The notes below the pieces were generated by a model. It had not been told where the DNA came from. It was given only the letters and a program-made list of their open reading frames with translations, and did no database searches. The position numbers were made by a program, and so were the translations under genes. Below are positions 1-10,615 of a DNA stretch of 64,000 nucleotides, one piece after another. Source of the stretch: Erythroxylum novogranatense. Its lineage: Eukaryota > Streptophyta > Magnoliopsida > Malpighiales > Erythroxylaceae. The DNA is taken from assembly GCA_029891385.1 (NCBI GenBank), contig CM057224.1, positions 34,663,005 to 34,727,004 on the forward strand, given 5' to 3'. Position 1 is the first letter of the stretch. Every line of letters begins with the position of its first letter.

Positions 1-265
1 TTCTAATTCTTTCACTTAAGCCTTAATGAAATGGGGAAAGACCAAATTACCCCTCCTTGAAAAGCCTTAACCTCTCCAACTTAAGTGATCTTCCCATTTT
101 ACCCTCAAACATTTTTACCCTTTTATTCTCACTTACACCACATTATACTCAAATTAAGTTAAATCATCCACTAATACTTCCAATTTAATCAAACCAAGCC
201 ATAAGTCACACAATAAATATAATTTATGTTTAATAACATCAATTAGAAAAATTTGGAGCCCAACA
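1..265 (-). repeat. Tekay-type LTR, truncated by window edge (3' LTR of element 1)
   Basis: This is the 5'-terminal 265 bp (minus-strand sense) of the LTR, ending in CCCAACA directly against the polypurine tract. It aligns base for base with about 14634-14898, the other LTR of the same element, at roughly 95% identity, with most differences C/T transitions. The rest of this LTR lies left of the window. Confidence 0.9.
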
Positions 266-285
266 TTTCTCCCCCTCTAAAAAAA
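266..285 (-). other. Polypurine tract of element 1
   Basis: On the minus strand this reads as a T-run, then AGAGGGGGAGAAA, abutting the LTR that begins TGTTGGG. It is the plus-strand DNA primer of a Ty3/gypsy element. Element 2 has the same tract at 61950 and the nested 3.2-kb LTR has it at 10235. Confidence 0.88.
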
Positions 286-3200
286 AATTTCGTTCTCGAA
301 ATTATTACCTGGGTCATCGAAGAGTTGCGGATACCTCTCTTTCATGACTTCCAATGGCTCCCAAGTGGCCTCTTCCACCGAATGATTCCTCCATAGGACT
401 TTTACGAGCTGCACTGTCTTATTCTGGAGAACCTTGTCCTTGGTATCCAAAATCTGCACTGGAAGCTCCTCATAGCTCAAATCATCACTCAACTAAACTT
501 CATCAGCTCGGATAACATGAGAAGGATCTGATCGATATCTCCTCAACATAGAAACATGAAACACATCATGAATCTGAGACAATTCTGGAGGTAATGCCAA
601 TCTGTAGGCTAGCGGTCCAATCCTCTCAAGAATTTCATAAGGACCCACATACCTCGGACTCAACTTGCCCTTCTTGTCAAACCTCATCACTCCTTTCCAA
701 GGAGAGGTCTTAAGAAACACTTTCTCACTGACTTCAAACTCCATCTCCTTTCGGTGTGCATCAATGTACCTCTTCATCCTATCCTGTGCTGCCTTAAGTC
801 ACTGCTTAACTAGATTGACTTTATCAACTGTCGTCTGAATCAATTCTGGTCCTACCAGTTTTCTCTCTCCTTCTTCATCCCAACAAAAAGGATTCCTACA
901 TCTCCTTCCATACAAAGCCTCATATGGCGCCATCTGAATGCTCGAATGGTACGAATTATTGTAAGCAAATTCGATCAAAGGCAAGTGCTTATCCCATGCC
1001 CCTCTAAAGTCCATCACACAAGCCCTGAGCATTCCCTCAAGAGTCCGAATGGTCCTCTCAGATTGAACATCGGTCTGAGGATGGAAAGCTGTGCTGAAAC
1101 TCAACTTAGTACCCAAAGCTTCCTGCAAACTACCCCAAAACCTCGAAGTAAACCGAGGGTCTCTATCAGAAACTATGGAGTCTGGAATCCCATGCAATCT
1201 CACTATCTCATCAATGTACTTCTTTTCTAGCACATGCAAAGAATCGGTTTGTTTAATTTCCAAAAAGTGAGCTGACTTCGTCAACCGATCCACAATAACC
1301 CATATGGCATCATGCTTCCTACTGGTCTTGGGCAATCCCATCAGAAAATCCATGGTCACCCTTTGCCACTTCCATTCAGGAATGGGCAATGGCCTTAACT
1401 TGCCTGAAGGTTCCTGGTGTTCAGCCTTGACTGACTGAGACACTAGAAACTTACTCACAAATGCTGCTACATCCCTCTTCATGCCCTTCCACCAAAAATG
1501 CTCTCTCAAATTCCTATACATCCTGGTGCTACCTGGGTGCATGGCATAAGACGCATTGTGTGCCTCATCCAAAATCTCATCCTTTACCTCCTTGACATCT
1601 GGGATACAAAGTCTATTCCCCACTATCATAAGTCCATCATCCCTCACCTCTATTTCAGAAATCTTACCACTCTGAATTTCATCCTGGAGTTTGCTCAATT
1701 CTACATCTTGTGCCTGCAACTCCCTAACCTTCTCCCTGAGTATTGATCTCACTCGAAAGTTAGCTAGAAGGCAATCTGGCTCTTCATGCTTCAAGCTTAT
1801 CTTAAGCTTGGCCATCTCTTCCAATAAAGGCAAGTAAACTGTCCTAACATGAGAAATTGTAGACTTTCTACTCAAAGCATCCGCCACTACATTGGCCTTG
1901 CCTGGATGATACTCGATCAGCAAGTCATAATCCTTAAGCAACTCGATCCACCTTCTCTGTCTCAAATTCAGTTCTTTCTGGCTCAACAAGTACTTGAGAC
2001 TCTTATGATCAGTAAAGATCCTCGTCTGAACTCTATATAGATAATGCCTCCAAATTTTCAAGGAAAAGATCACTGCTGCCAACTCCAAATCATGTGTCGG
2101 ATAATTCAACTCATAAGGCTTCAGTTGCCTTGAAGCATAAGCTATCACCCTGTCTCCCTGCATCAATATACAACCAAGACCCTTCCTCGAAGCATCACTA
2201 TACACGGTATAGCCCTCATCTCCACAAGGTAGAATCAGAATCGGAGCACTTGTCAATCTGTGCTTAAGCTCCTCAAAGCTCTTCTGGAATTCACCACTCT
2301 AAATAAACTTCTAATTCTTCCTCAATAACTTCGTCATCGGAGCAGCTATCATGGAGAATCCCTCCACAAACCTCCTGTAGTAACCTGCCAGACCCAGAAA
2401 ACTTCTCACCTCTACTATGTTCTTCGGTGCTTCCCAATTCACTACAGCTTCTATTTTCTTTGGATCCACATGCACTCCTTGTTCTGAGATTACATGTCCA
2501 AGAAATGCAACTTCTCTTAGCCAAAATTCGCATTTATCGAATTTGGCATACAACTCGTTTTTCTTCAACGTCTCCAAAGTAATCCTCAAATGCTCTTCAT
2601 CACTTGTGGAATAGACCAATATATCATCAATAAAGACAATGATAAATTGGTCCAAGAAAGGCTTAAAGACTCGATTCATCAAATCCATAAAGGCTGCAAG
2701 GGCATTTGTCAATCCAAAGGGCATAACTAAAAACTCAAAATGCCCATACCGTGTTCTGAAAGCAGTCTTTCACACATCAGACTCCTTTATCCTCAACTGA
2801 TGGTAACTCGATCTCAAGTCTATCTTGGAGAAGACTTTTGCCCCTTGCAATTGATCAAACAAATCATCTATGCGTGGGAGCGGATACCTGTTCTTCACAG
2901 TGACTTGATTAAGCTTCCTGTAATCTACACACATCCTCAACGATCCATCTTTCTTCTTCACAAAAAGGATCGGAGCTCCCCAAGGTGAAGAGCTAGGCCT
3001 TATGTACCTTTTCTCCAACATCTCCTCTAATTGTTCCTTAAGCTCCTTCAATTCTGCCGGAGCCATCCGGTAAGGAGGAATTGAGATCGGTGCAGTACCT
3101 GTAAGAAGCTCAATGGGAAACTCAATTTTCCTAGGTGGCAGTAGTCTTGGTAATTCCTCGGGAAAGACATCCAAGAATTCCTTGAATACTGGAATATCCT

Positions 3201-4987
3201 CAAGCTTCCCTCTGTCTGCCCTTGTGTCCACCACATAGGCCAAAAATGCCTCACATCCTTTCCTCATCATCTTCTCTACTGCCAGAGCTGAAACAATTCC
3301 GGGCGGGCTTACTTTTCTTTCCCCAGAAAGCACCACTCTTCTGCCGTTATCCAATTCAAATTTCACTGTCTTCTGCTTACAATCCAGACGGGCATTGTAC
3401 TTCTCTAACGTATCCATACCCAAAATCACATCCAATCCTCCCTTCTTCAATGGCATTAAATCCACGACTAGAAGTCCCCCACCAATACATATTTCACACT
3501 CTTTATACACTTGACTGATAATAATATATTGGCCGATCGGAGTACTCACCATCAGTGGAGTATCCAACGAGCTCAAATTGTTACCACACAAAGTTCTACT
3601 CGATGAAACAAACGAATGAGTAGAACCCGGATCAATCAAAGCAATCACATCATCAACAAATAATTTAACCGTACCAGTAACAACATCTGGGGCGGTCTCT
3701 GCGTCCTCCCGAGTCATTACAAACACCCTAGCTGGCGCCTGTCCCCTTGGTCTCTCTGGAATGTTAACCCTCTTAGCTGCATCAGAACTGCCCACTTCTG
3801 TTGTAGTCTTGTGTCCCACAGTTTCAGACCTCTTGGAAGCTTGCATCTGGCTTCTCTCTTGTCTTGGAGGCTGAGGGCACTCTCTAGCTATGTGCCCCTT
3901 TTCCCCACAGTTGAAGCAAGCTCCTATCAATCTATAGCATTCTCCTCTATGGAGTCTCCCGCAGTGCTCACACCTAGGAATAGATGGCCTATCCCTATCT
4001 TCCCTTCTATTACCGCCCACCGTTGAGGGTTGGTGAGAAACAGTAGAAGTCTTCATAGGTCTAGATCGGCTCGCACCGCTGCTCCTCTCCTCAGACTGCA
4101 CCGGGAAGGTTCTGGCACTCCTCTTAAGCATAGAAGTACCACCTCCCCTCTTGAACTGCTCTCTTCCCTTTCTCTTCCTGTTGACTGCACTCTTGATGTT
4201 CTCGATATTCTCAACCCTCAATGCTGCCTCAACCAACTGCTGGAAGTCACCAAAATTCTGTACTACCACTTTCTCTCTGATGGCTAGGTGAAGACCCGAC
4301 TCAAACCGACGACACTTAGCAGCCTCACTAAACCTCAACTCTGAAGCATATCTCACCAACTGAGTGAACCGACACTCGTACTCACTAACTGTTATCTTCC
4401 TCTGGGTGAGACTGAGGAACTCCCTCTGCTTCTGCTGAATATACACCTCATACAGATATTTATTCTTGTAAGCAGCAAGGAAGTCCTGCCATGCCAACCC
4501 TACTGGTCTCATATAACTCCCTGGCATAGTCTCTCACCAATGAAGAACATCTCCCTGAAGCAGACTTGCAGCATAAACAATTCTCTCATCATCCTCACAC
4601 TCCATCTAATCCAATACTCTCTCGATCTTCCTCAACCAGGTCTCGGCTTCCTCAAGATCAGTGGTCTCGTAGAAGTCCACTGCTCTATACTTCCTCAACT
4701 TGTCAAACCGCTCCCTTCTTAATCAATCAAGGTAAGGTCGTGGCATCCAACCATATCCTGAACAAATGCCTGGGTAAATGCCTGGAACAATCTCGGATCT
4801 AGAGGAGGCACTTGCTCCTGCAAAACCGGCGACTCCTAAGTCTGCGATGGCATGGACTCACTACCTAGCCCTACAGATGTCTCAGCATTTCCTGGGCTAC
4901 CGACTCATCAGTCCTCTCCTCTCTAGTCGAAGAGTCAGGTGCAATAGATCCTTGCAGAACTCCTCATGTTCTTCTACGAGGTGGCAT
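277..4987 (-). pseudogene. Tekay-type Ty3/gypsy gag-pol polyprotein, inactive
   Basis: This is a chromovirus polyprotein in the usual order. Gag starts at 4987 (MPPRRRT). A partial knuckle ([12 protein letters not shown]) precedes a full CCHC knuckle, [14 protein letters not shown], near 3918-3874. The aspartic protease has DPGSTHSF near 3633. Reverse transcriptase follows, with FIDDILVYS near 2630, then RNase H (DASRKGLGC near 2190), integrase, and a C-terminal chromodomain (VKVLWRN ... EEATWEP near 400-330). From about 4527 to 277 everything stays in one frame, broken by in-frame stops near 4533, 2770, 2311, 2296, 799 and 493. The N-terminal gag has further stops and a frame change between 4987 and 4527. 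The integrase zinc region reads FLVSQ where element 2 reads CLVCQ, so two metal-binding cysteines are lost. The element cannot make its own proteins. Confidence 0.95.
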
Positions 4988-5161
4988 CGTACATCTTCAA
5001 ATATAAACAATAAGGATTAGCCACATGTCAATCCTAATTCCTACATGTATGCATGATATGCATGTCACTTAATGAAATCAATCACTTAACAATGCAACAA
5101 ATAATCCTATATCAAACAACTCTTCCTATTATGCATTCTAAGCCGAGGACACATAACCTAA
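4988..5161 (-). other. Leader between primer site and gag of element 1
   Basis: About 170 bp of AT-rich untranslated leader separate the primer binding site from the gag ATG. No other signal was seen. Confidence 0.7.
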
Positions 5162-5174
5162 GGCTCTGATACCA
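5162..5174 (-). other. Primer binding site (tRNA-iMet) of element 1
   Basis: The minus strand reads TGGTATCAGAGCC, complementary to the 3' end of initiator tRNA-Met. It lies four bases from the LTR end and marks 5179 onward as the 5' LTR. Confidence 0.93.
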
Positions 5175-5178
5175 AACA

Positions 5179-6305
5179 TGTTAGGCCCGAGTCCCGAATC
5201 CTATCCCGAGGAGGCGCCCCTCGAGGTCACCGGGTCAGGGGCACGCGAAGGAAGAATCGAAAACGTGCAAAATATCAAGAAACAGCAGCGAAAAAGAGGA
5301 CGGCTCGCCGCGGAAAACACCCAAGGGTTGCACTGCGGCGAAGGACTAGCTCGCCGCGGCGAGCTCCCCAAATTTTTGGACCCGTTCCTAACATCTATGC
5401 AAATGTCAATTCACACAAACATTCTCATACATTCTATCACATACACATTCAATCTAACTATGAACTTCATGCCATTACAATTCAATGAAAGTCAACAAGT
5501 ATTCTTAACATAACATACTACACAACAAGCTTAAATCTAAATACATGAGGATGTTCCATGATGATATGCTTGGAACTAACCCAAAAATACTAACTTAGAA
5601 CAAAAGCTTCTAACTATCTTGGAGTTTCCAATGCCTTGCAAGGATCACCATCTTCTCGTTCTGCACCTGAAGAGTGGGAGATAATAGGGTGAGCTGCGAA
5701 GCTCAGTGGCTTATACATTTATAGTCATTGGCAACGAGCCACACAATCAAGCATATATATACATATACACAAGTATATAGCAAGCCAACACTTAACAATT
5801 TATTCACAGTCTTATTCTCATCACAAGAATATGTCATGAAATCTCTGTTTCCCAACATAACAATTTACTATGCATCATACCTAACAATTCAATCATGAAA
5901 TGCACAACAAATGGCTCGAGAGTTCTGTGGAACAAAACGGATAAACCGAAGTTTAAACCGTGAACGAAACAAGTCCGATATCTCAGGATCTCGTGGCCTC
6001 AAGCGGGTAACTGGGAGAAGGCTATACGTCGACATGCACGTGACTAACGAAACGTTCATCTCTCACCCAAACAAAGCACATAATCATTTGTTTCATATTC
6101 ATATCATTTTATCAAAGCTTTCATACTTTTCATGATCATCATGTTTCTTCATCTTTCCATTCATACAAAATGCCATAATGTTTTACAAGGCAATACATAT
6201 TCATAATCATCATGCATTTAATTTCCATAATTCAAAACAAGAAATGTCACACACACATGCAAGCAAGCAAAACAATTTGCCCATACACACAACAACCATA
6301 AATAT
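5179..6305 (-). repeat. 5' LTR of Tekay element 1, downstream part (R/U5 side)
   Basis: The LTR starts TGTTAGGCCCGAG on the plus strand and aligns with 59747-60750 of element 2's LTR. It contains the candidate intron-2 acceptor (minus ...CTCTTCAG, exon 3 from 5666 down to 5179), the conserved 20-bp block at 6004-6023 and a CACGTG G-box beside it. A small GC-rich stretch with GCTCGCCGCGG motifs lies at about 5300-5365. The nested insertion at 6306 falls inside candidate intron 2. Confidence 0.9.
6301..6305. repeat. Target site duplication AATAT, left copy
   Basis: AATAT immediately precedes TGTTGGGACCC. The same five bases follow CCAACA at 13762-13766, where the host LTR resumes. Confidence 0.85.
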
Positions 6306-6743
6306 TGTTGGGACCCGATCCGAGAACCGGATCCCAACCGGAAAACCGAAAGAACGGAGGAAACGAAACAACCAAAGTGGAATCACAGCAGAAGCAAAGC
6401 GAAGGCGGAAGCGAAAAATAACGAAACGAATCACAACAAACACATCCGATATCCGGAAACAATAATCAAAGAAAACTTATCGAATGAACATAATCGCGTT
6501 GGAAACCCTAAGACGTTCCAAAATCCAGTATAATTTTTTTTTCTTTTTCCTTAAATCACATACCACTCATATCATATCAAAACACTAGATTCATAATTCA
6601 CTGTTTCCACACTTATGGTCGCATATCAATGGTCCATTTCTTAAGTACCCTAATATGGTTCAATCATCGTTTAATCTTTCTCATTATGCCATCATTCTTT
6701 CATCTATATCAATTCATCACAATTTATCAAGAAATTCTAATCT

Positions 6744-8041
6744 TAAGTTCCTCATCACATTCCGAAAACCAATCATATTCTTAACACCCAAATCAAACCA
6801 ATCACTTTAATTCTTCAAATAAGTCATGACAAGTCATGCACATCAATTTCAAATTCCTAAAGACAATTATATTTCTTTCATCAAAATCAAATGATCACTT
6901 AGCACATTCTCATAAATTCACTCTTATCTTTACAAACTCTTATCAATTCCTTATTCATACTCATACGCCCAAGTAAGATCATAGTACTGGGCTCTGATAC
7001 CATAAATGTTGGGACCCGATCCGGGAACCGGATCCCAACCGGAAAAGCGAAAGAACGGAGGAAACGAAACAACCGAAGCGGAATCACAGCAGGCAAAGCG
7101 AAGGCGAAGTTTAAAATAGCGAAACGAATCACAAAGAAACACATCCGACATCCGGAAACAATAATCAAAGAAAACTTATCGAATGAACATAATCGCGTTG
7201 AAAACCCTAAGACGTTCCAAAATTCGGTATTTTTTTTTTTACCTTTTTCAACTCATATCATCAAATTGTGTCATAAATGACACAAGCATATATCCACATA
7301 ATTGCACATAATCAATCTAATGCAATTCACGTAAATCACATATCAATATATGCACTAATTCTTTAAATCATTCAAATCATAAATCACTTTCTAAAACTCA
7401 TTTTACTCCTTTGAAATCATAATTTCAAACATTTACATCCTTTTTCAAACATTTTTATCCATAATAATTTATCAAAAATCAATTTTTTCTTTCTTTAATT
7501 TTCAAAATTTCACATTTAGCTTATAATTCAAAATATAAATATGCTACCCACCTCGAAATGACGCTAGGAATTCGTCCCGATCATCAATTTGACCAACGCT
7601 TCCTTTATTCTTTCAAATTAAAATTGACCTAAGCCATAAAATTCAAATTCCACATCATAAATTGCGAAATTCTCAAAATTAACTATCGGAAATTCATAAA
7701 CATCATACTTCCAAGCTTTCTAAAATCAGAATTTCTAAAATCCTCAATTTCAAAAATTCGACCTAAACTAATACACTCAAATTCAATCTCATAAATAACT
7801 TAATTTTCAAAACTAACTTCACAATTCATCAATTCACACTAATTCCAAAATATCTAGATCCTCAATTTCAAAATTCCCCAAATCTTAAAATTGGCCTAAA
7901 CCAATTTATCCAAATTCAATTCCATAAAATACAATTTCTTCAAAATTAACCTCATATTCTACAAACCCATAACATTATCTATAATTGTACACCAAAATTT
8001 CACAAAATTCTTAATTATAAAATTAAACCTAAACCTTAATC
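6744..8041. repeat. Left arm of a large inverted repeat (partner 10616-13041)
   Basis: Primer-proximal internal sequence plus the first kilobase of LTR recur as the reverse complement at 10616-13041. Pairing is close at 6744-7240 (with about 12555-13041) and at about 7541-8041 (with 10616 to about 11120). Between these blocks the right arm carries about 1.1 kb more, including the conserved 20-bp block, so this LTR copy is internally deleted. Confidence 0.82.
6990..7002 (-). other. Primer binding site (tRNA-iMet), minus-oriented copy
   Basis: The minus strand reads TGGTATCAGAGCC just past the LTR end at 7007. The sequence on its far side (6744-6989) is repeated in inverted form at 12806-13041. 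Confidence 0.88.
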
Positions 8042-10234
8042 AAATTTTCATCCAAAATTAAACCCAACCTAAAACATATATATCAAAATCAACTTCATAA
8101 ATCACAAACCCATATCATTATCTATATTTCTCAATCAAAAACTCAACAAAAACTCATAGTTGAAAATTTTCTCTTACCTCATTTCTCCACCAAATTCGAA
8201 TTTTCTTGGTTCCTTAGGAAGCTCTCATCATTCTCCACTCTTTTCCTTCTTGGAAAGATCCCAAAAGCCTTAAGAATTGAGTAGAAAAATTAAAGCTTAC
8301 CTTTCTCCCTCTTCTTTTCTCCAACACCGAAACTCTTCTCCATTCTTCTTCTTATTTTCTTCTTCCTTTTCTTATGATATTTCCAGCCACTTTTGTGGCT
8401 TTTAATAGCTCAAAACGACAACTCATTCTTGTGTTTCATTAAATGATGGTTAATTGACCATTTTACCCTCCATTCAAAGCTTAAAGTCATGCTTACTTGC
8501 GGGTTGATTCTCACTATCAAGATGAAGGAATTTGTCCAAACTTCCTTCTAGAGAAATGTTCCTCTCAAGCATACGAATCCAACGCCACTGACCGCGCTCA
8601 ATTCAGATCACTATATCAAAAGTTATGCGCAAAACAGTTCAGGTATATCCATATTCTAACACATTTTCCATGTACGATTATTTCCGTCCAAAAGTTTACA
8701 TTCTTAATCCCAGAATTGAGAGTCCATGTCTTCATAACAATTGTAGCCTTATGTCATTAGTTTAATTCAAAATAAGAATCGCCTCATTTCGATTCCCAGA
8801 TCAAAAGTTATGCTTAAAATACTCTCAGGTGTTCCTAATCCAAAATTTACACCCTAATCCGAACTTAAATTCAGAAATTAAAAGTCTTAGGGGCAAAATT
8901 GACATTTCATTTCTTCATATGATTTGTAGCCCCTTCTCTTATCTTTATTTCGCCTCAAGCATCGCTTCAATCGGATCTCTATAGATCCCAAATTTCATAA
9001 AATATTGAACCATGTTTGGAAAATTTCCCGACTCACTTTGATTAAATTAATCACCATTAATTTAATCTCAAAAATTTACAAATTTCCCATGAGGATGTAG
9101 GGAATGCTCTTAGGAATCCAACGCCGTAAGAATCAACTCAATCGGATGTCGGACGGAAAAGATATAAGCAAAATAGTGAACAAAGGTCGGATTGAAGGAG
9201 GATAGTCAAGAAAACCAAAAGGCAAAACGACGTCGTACTGGGGCGGGGCGGGGCGAGGGCGAGGTCGCCCCGGGGGACGTGTCTCCCTAGCGACGCAAGC
9301 CGGACGCTAGCCATCGCTAGGGCGATGCGTCGCCCTAGCGATACGAGCTGAACGCTCGCCATCACTAGGGCGATGAGTCGCCCTAGCGACGAGGATGAAT
9401 CATTTTCCATTTTTTTTTTCACATAAAAAATTCAAAACTTTCAAAATTCATAACTCTTAATCCCGAACTCCAATTTTGACAAACTTAGTCTCTATAGAAA
9501 GCTTGAAGGAAGCTCTACATCTTTCATGAAGGACATAAAAATCAATTTGACTCTTACGGGAGTCCATTTTCCGGTCAAAGATACTATCCTCTAATAATCT
9601 TGCTAAAACCATAATATAAACTTGTAAAAATCATAACTTATTATTCCGAGATCGAAAAATTGCATACTTTATATCGAAATAAAGATCAAAACAAATCCTT
9701 CAACTTTTATGCGGAACATCAAAGCTCAATTTAACCTCTAATTAGGTTAATTTCTCAGTCAAAGTTCCAACCATAATAAAAGTCAAACCCTATCAAACAT
9801 AAACTTTAACTGATCATAACTTTCACTCCCGATATCGAAAAATTGCAAACTTTATGGCTACAGAAAGCTCTTAACATAATCTACAAGTTTCTAGAAGACC
9901 ATTTTATCCAATTTTGCCTAAATCGAAAGTCAACTCTCAAAGTCAAACATTCTCTCTCCAAAAAGTCAAACTTTCTAAATTCTTCAAATTTTTACACTTT
10001 TTCTTTTTAATTCTTGCTATTTAACTTCATTTCAATCAACTCATCCACTTTCCTCTCATAATCCATAAAAATTCATTCAAATATCAAATTCCTCTAACCG
10101 AAACAATTCTTTTCTCCTACATTTTTCTTAAGTTCATCAAATTTCCTTAAATTCATTCTCATTCTCACCAATTCTTTCTCCATTTAAATTCATTTTAATA
10201 TTTCTAATTTTCATCAAAAGTTTGGGGTCCAACA
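7007..10234 (-). repeat. Long gypsy LTR (3.2 kb), minus orientation
   Basis: The LTR is bounded by TGTTGGGACCC on the left and GGTCCAACA on the right. Unusually, it is flanked by a primer site (6990-7002) on one side and a polypurine tract (10235-) on the other, so it sits between two internal regions as in a tandem or recombined element. On the minus strand a TATTAAAAG box lies near 8405. GTAAG donors are at 8300 and near 8177, and a GTGGGT donor is near 7550. A GC-rich block (9232-9400) lies upstream of the promoter, unlike in the other LTRs, where it lies downstream of it. Confidence 0.85.
9232..9400. repeat. GC-rich block with G-quadruplex motif and hairpins
   Basis: A sharply GC-rich island in AT-rich DNA. 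At 9240-9259 runs GGGG, GGGG, GGGG and GGG are separated by 1-3 bases, a textbook quadruplex pattern. Several TCGCCCTAGCGA-type units follow in both orientations. One pair forms a perfect 13-bp inverted repeat (9313-9325 with 9330-9342, 4-base loop); another with at least 9-bp arms lies near 9365-9387. Confidence 0.85.
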
Positions 10235-10548
10235 TTTCTCCCCCTCTTAAAAGAATTTCGTCCTCGAAATTCACACTTACTTAAACTCCAAGTAACTCAT
10301 TCTTGCATAAATTTTTTTCTAAACAAAGATCATTAAGCACTTTCTTACCACTTTCTTTCCAAAACTCATAAGCAATCATTTTTTTCTTACCTAATGTTTT
10401 CATCATACATATTCTTAATCTTTCCCCAAAATTCTCAATTCTTGATTCACATACCAGCCATATCATATATTCCTATCATCAAATTCATCTTTCCAATATT
10501 TCTCAGTATCAAAATCAATCATCCTAATTCATCATGCATTTCAAATCT
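10235..10548 (-). other. Polypurine tract and 3' internal fragment of nested element
   Basis: TTTCTCCCCCTCTTAAAAG followed by the CGTCCTCGAAA sequence also seen at 270-300 and 61965-61985. On the minus strand this is the 3' end of a gypsy internal region and its polypurine tract. No reading frame remains. Confidence 0.75.
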
Positions 10549-10615
10549 TAAGTTCATCAAATTTTCTTAAATTCATTCTCATTCTCACCAATTCTTTCTC
10601 CATTTAAATTCATTT

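Noticed and set aside
6990..7002. tRNA-like sequence
   Set aside because: Only the 3' terminal complement of tRNA-iMet is present, as a primer binding site. No cloverleaf surrounds it here or at 5162, 12793, 41901 or 49852.
9313..9342. Hairpins and regular repeats (also 49041-49216) as a CRISPR array
   Set aside because: Repeats are short, variable and palindromic, without unique spacers of constant length or cas genes, and the context is a plant retrotransposon.
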